Source: a bacterium (GTDB taxonomy: Bacteria > Lindowbacteria > 2-12-FULL-62-27). From it: a DNA stretch of 38,915 nt. The notes under the pieces are model-generated. The model made no database searches, was not told where the DNA came from, and was given only the letters and a program-made list of their open reading frames with translations. This document shows positions 24,155-32,008 of this stretch, one piece after another (position 1 is the first letter of the stretch; every line of letters begins with the position of its first letter). Location: positions 1-38,915 of the forward strand of contig JACQOF010000009.1 in NCBI GenBank assembly GCA_016202645.1, read 5' to 3'. Position numbers and translations under genes: made by a program.

Positions 24155-25698
24155 CCGAAAGCGGCGGCGCCCTGCCGGAGCTCGTAGGTCAGCCGGTTGA
24201 CCTGCGGTTCCGAGATCGGCATATCCAGCAGATCCTCTTCCTTAAAATTCTTCCAGTATCCCCATTTCGGCGTCCTGTACCAGATGGCGCCGATGATGAG
24301 CATGCTGAACGCGTTGTAGAGATCCTTGATGTGCCGGAGAGTCCCGATGCGCTTGAGCTGTCTCAGGAGCATTTTCGGGCGGATGTAAAACCGGCGCCAC
24401 GCGTATTTTTCGAAATCATAGATGTCCTGGGGCGTGAGCGTGTCCAGTTTCACGATCACCTGGCCCTGGCCATAGTCGTGCCAGTTTTTGTGGAGGAGCA
24501 TGCCCCGGGGATCGGCGTAACTGTAGAGCTGGGTCCCGGGATAGGGCGTGTTGATGTTGAGCTGAAAAATGTCGACGTCCAGTTCAATCGCGAAATTGAG
24601 GGTCGCCCGCATGGTCTCGAATGTTTCCCCCACGTTTCCGATGATGAAAGACGCGCGAACTTCCAGGCCGTTGTCGTGCGCGGTCTTCACGGCCTTGTGG
24701 TACCGCTCCTTGTTGATCGGCTTCTGGATGACTTTCATGATCTCCTCGTCGCCCGTCTCAATCCCCATCAAGACCTGGTGACAGCCGGCGGCCTTCATCG
24801 CCGCCGCCATCTCATCGTTGAAACAATCGCCGCGGACGTAAGCCGTCCACGTCACGTCCACTTTGTCTTCCACCATTTTTTTGCAGAACCGGAGCACCAC
24901 CTGCTTGGCCACCGTGAACGTGTCGTCATAGAACATGACTTGCCGGATCCCGTGTTCGTAGCGGAGCATCTTGATCTGCTCGACCACCCGTTCCGGCGAA
25001 CGCCAGCGGAGGGTGGTGAAGGCCGAGTTGCAGAAGGTGCACTGGCCGGGACAGCCCCGGGTCATCAGCATGTTGATGGCCGGGAGGTTTCGATAGGAAC
25101 CCGCGGCCGGAAAATAATTGTCGAAATCGATGAGGTGATAGGCCGGGAAGGGAAATTTGTCGAGGTTCATTTCGACCGGGCGGGGCGGATTGTGCCGGAC
25201 CGTCATGCCCTCCCGGTAACTCAGACCCAGTATATCGGTGATGGGTTTGCCGGAGAGAATCTCCCACATCGCGTCCTCGCCGTCGCCGCGCACCACCAGG
25301 TCGACAGCGCTGTTGCGGAGCATCCGCTCCGGCATCGCCTCCGCGTGGACTCCGCCGACAACCACCGTGCAGTCCGGCACCTCGCGCTTGACGATCCGGG
25401 CGATGGCATGGGCCGGGATGGACATATTGGTCAATACGGCAATTCCGACGAACCTTGGTCGGGCCCTGGCCACCCGCTCGGCGACTTCCTTTTCGTCCAG
25501 CCGCTCCGCGTGTACGTCCACAATACCCACCCGGTACCCCTTCGATTCCAAGTATGACGCAATCGACAGGACACCGAGCGGCGGCAGGTTGTTTTGGAGA
25601 ATCGCCCGTTTCTCCAAAGCCGCCCAGGGTGGATAGATGAGGAGGACATCCAGACGGCCGTCTCCCTCAGGCTTGGGTTTATCTGCAGAAGTGTTCAT
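24151..25698 (-). CDS. Cobalamin-binding-domain radical SAM protein, second copy
   Basis: A 515-residue enzyme with the same architecture as the one at 19121-20731. The B12-type domain (VLLIYPPWAA, PPLGVLSIASYL, VVVGGVHAEAMPE) is followed by the radical SAM core TRGCPGQCTFC, with Cys216, Cys220 and Cys223. MFYDDTFT, LMGIETGDEE and IIGNVGET follow, then a basic C-terminal extension (FYIRPKMLLRQLKR). The product is unknown; radical methylation or C-C bond chemistry on a lipid or sugar is the usual range. ATG 25698 (MNTSADK) is chosen because GAGGGCGTT precedes it; a TTG at 25728 would overlap the glycosylase gene. It lies 26 bases after the DNA glycosylase gene on the same strand and may be co-transcribed with it, while converging on the epimerase. 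Confidence 0.9.
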   Translation of the reverse strand: MNTSADKPKPEGDGRLDVLLIYPPWAALEKRAILQNNLPPLGVLSIASYLESKGYRVGIVDVHAERLDEKEVAERVARARPRFVGIAVLTNMSIPAHAIARIVKREVPDCTVVVGGVHAEAMPERMLRNSAVDLVVRGDGEDAMWEILSGKPITDILGLSYREGMTVRHNPPRPVEMNLDKFPFPAYHLIDFDNYFPAAGSYRNLPAINMLMTRGCPGQCTFCNSAFTTLRWRSPERVVEQIKMLRYEHGIRQVMFYDDTFTVAKQVVLRFCKKMVEDKVDVTWTAYVRGDCFNDEMAAAMKAAGCHQVLMGIETGDEEIMKVIQKPINKERYHKAVKTAHDNGLEVRASFIIGNVGETFETMRATLNFAIELDVDIFQLNINTPYPGTQLYSYADPRGMLLHKNWHDYGQGQVIVKLDTLTPQDIYDFEKYAWRRFYIRPKMLLRQLKRIGTLRHIKDLYNAFSMLIIGAIWYRTPKWGYWKNFKEEDLLDMPISEPQVNRLTYELRQGAAAFG

Positions 25699-25724
25699 AA
25701 CGCCCTCATTATCATAAAAAAGGG

Positions 25725-26531
25725 TCAACTATGCAAGAAAGCCCGGCCGATTTTCAGTTTCTTCCACGACCGGATCGTCTTAAAAAAGGAACGGCGATAA
25801 AGCGGGCACGCGGGGCAGTCCGGGCGGACACGGTGACAGTAGCGCTTGCCGGTTTCGACGATCTGGGCGTGGTAGTCGTTGAAGAGGGGGGCGCCGGCCG
25901 GAAGATTTTTTTCGAACCACAATCGCACATCATCGTAGGGTTCATCGCCCCGGATCCATCCATGCCGGGAGAAAATCCGGCGGGTGTAGGCGTCGACGAC
26001 GAAGATGGGTTTGTCGAGCGCGTAGAGAAGGATCGAGTCGGCGGTTTCCGGGCCAATGCCGTTCACTTCAAGCAGTTTTTCCCGGGCGACGCCAAGCGGC
26101 TCGCGCAAGAGGCCTTCCAGTTCCCTGCCGCCTGATTTCCAATCATCCAGAAACGCCAGGAATGCTTTCAATTTTTTTGCTTTCTGATTGAAATATCCCG
26201 ACGGCCGGATCATCCGCGCCAGGCGGCCGCGCGGGATTCTCCGCAATCCCTCCCCCGACAGCATGGCGGCGCGGTGAAGGTTCACCAGCGCCTTGGACAC
26301 ATTCGCCCACGCCGTATTCTGCGTGAGGATCGCGCCGACGGCTACTTCAAACCGCTGACGCGCCGTGAGGCGTTTGCGTTTCGGATCGTACACCGGCCGG
26401 TCCTCCGGGCCCGCGCCCGGCCTCAGCACCGGCCACCACCCGCGCGGGCCGTGGGCGCGTCGCAGGGCCTGATAGATTTTTTTCAGGAGCAGGGTGTTTT
26501 CAGCAGGGTTTACAGATCCCATCGCGGGCAT
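25725..26531 (-). CDS. Endonuclease III / MagIII-like DNA glycosylase (HhH-GPD)
   Basis: A base-excision-repair glycosylase of about 268 residues. The core has VAVGAILTQNTAWANVSKA, the helix-hairpin-helix LLEVNGIGPETADSILLYA, and the catalytic Asp in FVVDAYTRRI. The Lys that gives EndoIII its lyase activity is Glu here (GIGPETA versus GxGxKTA), as in monofunctional 3-methyladenine glycosylases such as MagIII. The C-terminal cluster loop has only three cysteines (CHRVRPDCPAC); no fourth follows. A complete 4Fe-4S site is therefore not evident. Several starts are possible (TTG 26552, ATG 26531, ATG 26522) and none has a clear ribosome-binding site. It is divergent from the DUF2075-type gene. 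Confidence 0.85.
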   Translation of the reverse strand: MPAMGSVNPAENTLLLKKIYQALRRAHGPRGWWPVLRPGAGPEDRPVYDPKRKRLTARQRFEVAVGAILTQNTAWANVSKALVNLHRAAMLSGEGLRRIPRGRLARMIRPSGYFNQKAKKLKAFLAFLDDWKSGGRELEGLLREPLGVAREKLLEVNGIGPETADSILLYALDKPIFVVDAYTRRIFSRHGWIRGDEPYDDVRLWFEKNLPAGAPLFNDYHAQIVETGKRYCHRVRPDCPACPLYRRSFFKTIRSWKKLKIGRAFLHS

Positions 26532-26584
26532 GCAATCAGAATCGACAGGCAACCGTCAAGAACTCAGGGGTTCCCTGGGGACGG

Positions 26585-28444
26585 ATGGATGTTAAACTGG
26601 TTTCGATGTCAAACTTGAATCCGCAGTCCGGCAGGGCGATGTGGTTTGGATCGGTTGAGTCGTTTCTGGATGGCCCTCTCTCCGGGGCGGATCCGGGCCG
26701 GGAAACATTCCGGCTGGATCTGAGGAATGTCTTGCGAGGCATTTCCGCCGATCTGCCGCAGGCACGACGCTGGTGGCTGGCGATCGACTATGAACTGCCC
26801 GGCGAACCGGGCCGGCGGATCGATGCATGCCTCCTGACGAAGGGCGCTGTCGTGCTGATCGCCGCGCGGCGGGAGGATCGCCAGGCGCAAGCCGAAATGG
26901 AATCCTGCTCCGCGATCATCCGCGACATGCAGTCTTACCACTTCGAAAGTCAAACCTTCAAAATTCAGGGAGTGGTGCTTCTGACCGGCAGGGACGACGC
27001 GGTCGAGGCGATCGGCGAAGTCTGCGTCGTCGGGACGGACTATCTGGCCGAGCTTCTGAAGACGCTTCCCTCGGGATACCCTTCGCCCAGGGATGCGGAA
27101 GCCTGGCTGAATTCGCCCTACGAACCGCTGCCGAATCTGATCGAATCCGCCGCGCTCGTTTTTCGGGAGCGGGAATTGCCGCAGATTCCGAAGGTGAGCC
27201 GCACCCAGATCCCACGGACGTTGGAATATCTCGAGGCGGCGGCGGATGAAGCCCTCCGGAAGTCTGAAAAACATCTGGTGCTGATCAGCGGCCGGCCCGG
27301 TTCCGGCAAAACTCTTCTCGGACTTCAGTTTGTCCACGGCTATGGAGCCAGGGCCGACCGGCGCGGCGTGTTCCTTTCCGGAAACGGGCCCCTGATCCGT
27401 GTCCTGCAAACCCATCTGGAGAGCCGTGTCTTTGTTCGGGACGTTCACAGCTTCATCTACGATCACGCCATCCGGAAAGTCCCGCTCAAAACAGCGCGGA
27501 TACTGGTCTTTGACGAGGCCCAGCGGGCGTGGGACCGGGAGAAGGTCCGCGCCCATAACCGGGAACACCTGAACATCGACGTCGACCAGTCCGAACCTCG
27601 GCTCCTGTTGAACGCCGCCGGCGGGATCGATGGCGGCGTTCTGGTTGTCGGCATCATCGGGGAAGGCCAGCAGATCTATTCGGGCGAAGAGGGCGGCATC
27701 GGGCTATGGGAGGAAGCCGTCCGGGCGCACGGACGATCCTGGACCGTGCATGTGCCGCCGGATTTGAGGGACTTCCGCCATGCGGATTCTCTCCGGACGG
27801 ATCCCTGTTTGAAACTGCTGGAGTCTCTCCGGTCCCACGTCGCCGAGCAGGTGCATGACTGGGTGGACCGTCTACTGGAGGGGAGACTGGAGGCGGCGGC
27901 CGCGCTGGCCGAGCGGCTGATCGCCCAGAGGTTTTACCTCTATATCACGCGGACCCTGGAAACGGCCAAGTCCTTCCTGGCCGACCGCTACGCATCGGAA
28001 CCGCTGAAGACGTGCGGCATTCTGGCGTCATCCCACGCGCGAAGCCTTAAACCGCACGGGATCGACATCGAATACTTGGAATATCATTCGCCGCAGTTGA
28101 TCACCCTCGAAGACGTCGGCGAGTGGTACAGTCCGGACCCGCTCCAGTCGGAACGGCACTGCCGCGCGATGAACAGGATCGCGACGGAATTTTTCTGTCA
28201 GGGGCTCGAACTCGATGCGGCCCTGCTGGCCTGGGGCGCCGACCTCGCCTGGGACGGACAGGCCTGGCGTTCCGCGTCTCTGCCGTTCAAACACCCGGTT
28301 CAAGATCCTCACCGCCTGCGCATCAACAGCTACCGCGTGCTCCTCACCCGCGCCCGCGACGGTCTGATCGTGTTTTGCCCGGAGGATCCGGATATGGACC
28401 GCACCTGCGAAGGGTTGCTGCAGGCCGGGTTTAAAAAAATATGA
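26585..28444 (+). CDS. DUF2075-type P-loop helicase-like protein with possible degenerate N-terminal nuclease domain
   Basis: A 619-residue P-loop ATPase of the DUF2075 group, related to superfamily 1 helicases and often found in accessory or defence loci. Walker A SGRPGSGKT is at about residues 234-242, followed by VFLSGNGPLIRVL. Walker B LVFDEAQRAW is near 308-317, GEGQQIYSGEEGG follows, and the end has NSYRVLLTRARDGLIVF. The first 170 residues hold WLAIDYELPGEPGRRIDACL and VVLIAARRED. This is laid out like a NERD or PD-(D/E)XK nuclease, but the usual E-x-K is A-A-R, so it may be inactive. ATG 26606 is an alternative start. The nucleic-acid target and role are unknown. No other defence gene is beside it. 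Confidence 0.75.
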   Translation: MDVKLVSMSNLNPQSGRAMWFGSVESFLDGPLSGADPGRETFRLDLRNVLRGISADLPQARRWWLAIDYELPGEPGRRIDACLLTKGAVVLIAARREDRQAQAEMESCSAIIRDMQSYHFESQTFKIQGVVLLTGRDDAVEAIGEVCVVGTDYLAELLKTLPSGYPSPRDAEAWLNSPYEPLPNLIESAALVFRERELPQIPKVSRTQIPRTLEYLEAAADEALRKSEKHLVLISGRPGSGKTLLGLQFVHGYGARADRRGVFLSGNGPLIRVLQTHLESRVFVRDVHSFIYDHAIRKVPLKTARILVFDEAQRAWDREKVRAHNREHLNIDVDQSEPRLLLNAAGGIDGGVLVVGIIGEGQQIYSGEEGGIGLWEEAVRAHGRSWTVHVPPDLRDFRHADSLRTDPCLKLLESLRSHVAEQVHDWVDRLLEGRLEAAAALAERLIAQRFYLYITRTLETAKSFLADRYASEPLKTCGILASSHARSLKPHGIDIEYLEYHSPQLITLEDVGEWYSPDPLQSERHCRAMNRIATEFFCQGLELDAALLAWGADLAWDGQAWRSASLPFKHPVQDPHRLRINSYRVLLTRARDGLIVFCPEDPDMDRTCEGLLQAGFKKI

Positions 28445-28457
28445 TAAGGTTCCGCGC

Positions 28458-29075
28458 ATGATGCGGATTGCGCTGGCGAAGGGAAAACTTTTTGATGAGG
28501 CTATCGCGCTGTTTGACCGGGCGGGAATTGTCGTGCCGGAGGAGATTCGGCAGTCGCGCAAGCTCCTCGTGACGGACGAGCGTTCCGGCCGGACGTTTCT
28601 GGCCGTGCGCGCTCAGGATGTGCCGACGTACGTCGCGCAGGGCGCGGCCGACATCGGCGTCGTCGGCCGGGACGTTCTGGCGGAACAGGAGGCCGACCTC
28701 TATCAGATGCTCGATCTCGGAATTGGCCCATGCCGGCTGGTGGTGGCGGCGAAGGATCCGGCGGCGCTTTCGAAGAACGGCACACTGCGGGTGGCGACAA
28801 AGTATCCCAACGTCACGCGATCATTTTTCCTGGCGCGAGGCCGGGCCTGCTCGATCATCAAGCTTTACGGATCCGTGGAACTGGCCCCGCTCGTGAACTT
28901 GGCCGACGCGATCGTCGATCTTGTTTCGACCGGCGAGACTCTGAAAGCCAACGGCCTTGTGATCCTGGAGGAGGTCCTGAAATCAACGGGCCTCCTGGTC
29001 GTCAACCGCGTCAGCCTGAAAATGAACAAGACGGCCGTTGAAGAGATCCTTACCGCCCTGAAATCCCGCCTGTAA
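28458..29075 (+). CDS. hisG: ATP phosphoribosyltransferase, short form
   Basis: First step of histidine synthesis: joins ATP with PRPP. The 205-residue protein lacks the C-terminal regulatory domain, so it is the short form that needs HisZ as partner; no hisZ is in this window. MRIALAKGKLFDEA opens the protein, VPTYVAQGAADIGVVG and KYPNVTRSFF follow, and the PRPP loop is IVDLVSTGETLKANGL. ATG 28458 and 28461 are adjacent candidate starts. It is 13 bases after the DUF2075-type gene and starts the his operon, with hisD seven bases downstream. Confidence 0.95.
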   Translation: MMRIALAKGKLFDEAIALFDRAGIVVPEEIRQSRKLLVTDERSGRTFLAVRAQDVPTYVAQGAADIGVVGRDVLAEQEADLYQMLDLGIGPCRLVVAAKDPAALSKNGTLRVATKYPNVTRSFFLARGRACSIIKLYGSVELAPLVNLADAIVDLVSTGETLKANGLVILEEVLKSTGLLVVNRVSLKMNKTAVEEILTALKSRL

Positions 29076-29082
29076 ACCAGCC

Positions 29083-30330
29083 ATGCCAAAATCCACCACA
29101 GATCCGAGCCTGAGGTTGTTTACCCGGCGGAGAGCCGAATTTGCGGCGCAGTGCCGGCGGGCGGAAAAATCCGTGAGGAAAATTCTCGACGCGGTCAAAT
29201 CCGGCGGAGACCGGGCTGTCCTGCGCTTCACGAAACGCTGGGACCGCGCAGGCCTCCGGAATCTGCGGGTGACTGAAAAGGAATTCGCGGCGGCCCGGCG
29301 CGGCGTGACCGCGGAGGATTTGAGAGCCCTTCGGACTCTGGCGGCGCGGCTGGCCGGTTTTTATGAATCCCAAAAAATGCGGAACGCGCCGGTCGTCGAT
29401 TCGACCGGTTTTTATGCTGAACGCGTGACGCCCCTCGACCGGGCTGGACTTTACGTGCCGGGCGGCCGGGCGCCGCTCGTGTCGACCCTCCTCATGCTGG
29501 CCTGCCCGGCGAGGGCCGCCGGTGTCCGGGAAATTTTTGTGGCCACGCCGCCGGCGGCGGATGGATCCGTCCTCCCGCTGATGCTTGCGGCCGCCGAGAC
29601 CGCGGGGGTCACAGCCGTCTACAAAATGGGTGGGGCACAAGCCGTCGCGGCGTTCGCCTACGGCACCCGGAGCGTGCCGAAGGTCGATAAAATCTTCGGG
29701 CCGGGAAACCTCTACGTGACGGTCGCGAAAAAATTGGTCTTCGGCGACGTCGGGATCGATCTTCTGGCCGGACCGTCGGAGCTTGTCATCATCGCCGACG
29801 AATCGGCCGACCCGGCGCTTGTAACGGAGGATTTGCTGGCTCAGGCCGAGCACGGCCCGGACAGCGTGTCGCTCCTGCTCTCGACGTCGGCGGCGATCAT
29901 CGCGGCGGTGCGATCTCAGCTGAAAACCGCCGGGCTTGCCGGGACCGCGAGGCAGATCTTCACGAGCAGGCAGAAGTCCCTCGAAGCTTGCGCGGCCGTC
30001 GCTGCCGGGATCGCGCCGGAACACCTGAGCCTCTTCGTCGCCGAACCGGAGAAACTCCTGCCTGGGATAGGGCCGGTTGGGGCGATTTTTCTTGGACGAA
30101 CCGCTGTCGCCCATGGCGACTATGTGGCGGGCCCGAACCACACCCTGCCGACCCTGGGCACCGCGCGGTTTTCCTCGCCGCTGTCGGTCGAGGCCTTTTT
30201 CCGCCGAAGTTCCATCCTGAACGTCCGGGATCCGAAGGGAGACTTGGCGAACCTGGGCGCGCGGGTCGCCGGGTGGGAAGGCTTGAAGCACCATGCGGAA
30301 TCTCTGCGGCTGAGGCTAAACCGCGGGTGA
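29083..30330 (+). CDS. hisD: Histidinol dehydrogenase
   Basis: Catalyses the last two oxidations, from histidinol to histidine, with NAD and zinc. The 415-residue protein shows PLDRAGLYVPGGRAPL, KIFGPGNLYVTVAK, GPSELVIIADE and QAEHGPDS with zinc-site Gln and His. The catalytic Glu-His is in PEHLSLF, and the Asp and final His zinc ligands lie in HGDYVAGPNHTLPT and LKHHAES. The length is normal. The GTG start of hisC overlaps the stop. Confidence 0.96.
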   Translation: MPKSTTDPSLRLFTRRRAEFAAQCRRAEKSVRKILDAVKSGGDRAVLRFTKRWDRAGLRNLRVTEKEFAAARRGVTAEDLRALRTLAARLAGFYESQKMRNAPVVDSTGFYAERVTPLDRAGLYVPGGRAPLVSTLLMLACPARAAGVREIFVATPPAADGSVLPLMLAAAETAGVTAVYKMGGAQAVAAFAYGTRSVPKVDKIFGPGNLYVTVAKKLVFGDVGIDLLAGPSELVIIADESADPALVTEDLLAQAEHGPDSVSLLLSTSAAIIAAVRSQLKTAGLAGTARQIFTSRQKSLEACAAVAAGIAPEHLSLFVAEPEKLLPGIGPVGAIFLGRTAVAHGDYVAGPNHTLPTLGTARFSSPLSVEAFFRRSSILNVRDPKGDLANLGARVAGWEGLKHHAESLRLRLNRG

Positions 30331-31382
30331 ATCCGAACCTCCGGGGAATGCGTCCCTATCTTCCCGCGCCCCGTCTTGCCGGGGTGATTTCCCTGGACGC
30401 GAACGAAAGCCCGTTTGATCTGCCGGGTTCGATCCGGAAAAAGTTTCTGCGGAAAATCCGCACGCTGGTTTTCAACCGATACCCGGACGGCCCGTCGACA
30501 GAGCTGCGCGGGGCGGTCGGGAAACGCCTGGGCCTCCGCCCCGACTGGATCGTGGCGGGAAACGGCTCGGACGAGTTGATCGGCTGTCTCATCGACGCGC
30601 TCGTTTCGCCCGGCGAGACGGTCGTCGTTCCCGATCCGACGTTCGTCATGTACGAGCGCCTGGCCCGGATCCGCGGCGCGCGGGTCGTCAAACTTCCGCT
30701 CGGGGAGGACTTCGACCTCACGGAACGGTTTCTCGACCGGAAACTTCTGAATACCGCGCGGCTGTGGTTTTTCGCGTATCCGAACAATCCAACCGCAAAC
30801 TGTTTTTCCGAAAAAATACTCCGGGAGATTCTCCGGCGGGCGCGGGGTATCGTGGTGATCGACGAGGCCTACGTCGATTTTTCCGGAAGGACGTTTCTGC
30901 CGCTTCTCCGGAAATATCCGAACCTCGTCATCCTCCGCACGTTTTCGAAAGCCCTGGGGATCGCGCTCGGGCGCGTGGGTCTTGCACTCGCGCATCCAAA
31001 CGTCACAAGCCTCCTGAACGTCGTCCGCCTTCCCTACAACCTATCGGGCCTCGGCCAGGCCCTTGCGATGACCACGCTTGCGTCAGACCACGCCTTGCGA
31101 AAAAATATCCGGACGATTCTTGCGGAACGGGACAAGCTTCTCCGCCGCCTGAGGTCCAGCCCGAATCTGCGGCCCTGCCGGACCGACGCGAATTTTGTGC
31201 TGGTTCGCGCGCCGAACCCCAAAAAACTTTTTGAATTTCTCCGGGCGCGGGGTATACTCGTCAAGATATTCAGCGAGCCGCGGCTTGCATCCCACGTCCG
31301 GATCACGGTTGGCCGGCCGGAGGAAATGCGGAAGCTGGCTCGGAGTCTTGACCAACTGGAGAAAACTCGATGGCGCGCGTAA
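30327..31382 (+). CDS. hisC: Histidinol-phosphate aminotransferase
   Basis: A PLP enzyme that converts imidazole-acetol phosphate to histidinol phosphate, 351 residues. It has ISLDANESPFDLP near the N-terminus, NRYPDGPSTELR, GNGSDELIGCLIDA, FFAYPNNPTAN, VIDEAYVDFSG and the Schiff-base Lys in LRTFSKALGIALGRVG. The frame is open far back into hisD, but homology begins at GTG 30327, which overlaps the hisD stop as GTGA. ATG 30348 is an alternative. The end overlaps hisB by 13 bases. Confidence 0.95.
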   Translation: MNPNLRGMRPYLPAPRLAGVISLDANESPFDLPGSIRKKFLRKIRTLVFNRYPDGPSTELRGAVGKRLGLRPDWIVAGNGSDELIGCLIDALVSPGETVVVPDPTFVMYERLARIRGARVVKLPLGEDFDLTERFLDRKLLNTARLWFFAYPNNPTANCFSEKILREILRRARGIVVIDEAYVDFSGRTFLPLLRKYPNLVILRTFSKALGIALGRVGLALAHPNVTSLLNVVRLPYNLSGLGQALAMTTLASDHALRKNIRTILAERDKLLRRLRSSPNLRPCRTDANFVLVRAPNPKKLFEFLRARGILVKIFSEPRLASHVRITVGRPEEMRKLARSLDQLEKTRWRA

Positions 31383-32008
31383 TCAAAATCATCCGAAGAG
31401 CCGCCCGGCAGGCGGCGATCGACCGGAAGACCCGGGAAACCCAGATCGAAGTTCGTCTCGTCATCGAGGGGACCGGAAAATATCTCATCGACACCGGCAT
31501 GGGATTTCTGGACCACATGCTTGAGACCTTCACCAAGCATGGGCTGTTTGACCTCAAAGTCCACGCCCGGGGCGACCTCAAGGTCGATTTCCACCACACG
31601 GTCGAGGACATCGGCATCGTGCTCGGCCAAGCGTTCAAAAAAGCCCTGGGCGACAAAAAAGGAATCCTGCGCTTCGGATCGGCGCTCGTCCCGATGGACG
31701 AGTCCCTCGCCGAATGCGCCGTCGACCTGTCCGGCCGTCCGGTCCTCGTCTATTCGGTCGACCTCGGATCCAACGGCCGGTCACCGCAGGACGAACGCGT
31801 GGGTGATTTTCCGGTTTCCCTCGTGCGCGAATTCTTCGAGGCCTTCTCCACCAACTCCGAATCCACCCTCCACCTCACGCTCCGGCACGGCGAGAACGCC
31901 CATCACGGCATAGAGGCGCTCTTCAAAGCCGCCGCGCGGGCGATGCGGATCGCGGTTTCCATTGACCCCCGGAACCCGGGGATCCCCTCCACCAAAGGCG
32001 TCCTTTAA
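31370..32008 (+). CDS. hisB: Imidazoleglycerol-phosphate dehydratase
   Basis: Dehydrates imidazole-glycerol phosphate to imidazole-acetol phosphate, using manganese. The 212-residue, single-domain form has no phosphatase domain, unlike E. coli HisB. RETQIEVRLVIEGTGKYLIDTG opens the core (residues cited are the start of it). GFLDHMLETFTKHG, DFHHTVEDIGIVLGQAF and HHGIEALFKAAARAM carry the metal-binding His and Glu residues. The ending, with SIDPRNPGIPSTKGVL, is typical. The start overlaps hisC, and hisH follows at once. Confidence 0.96.
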   Translation: MARVIKIIRRAARQAAIDRKTRETQIEVRLVIEGTGKYLIDTGMGFLDHMLETFTKHGLFDLKVHARGDLKVDFHHTVEDIGIVLGQAFKKALGDKKGILRFGSALVPMDESLAECAVDLSGRPVLVYSVDLGSNGRSPQDERVGDFPVSLVREFFEAFSTNSESTLHLTLRHGENAHHGIEALFKAAARAMRIAVSIDPRNPGIPSTKGVL

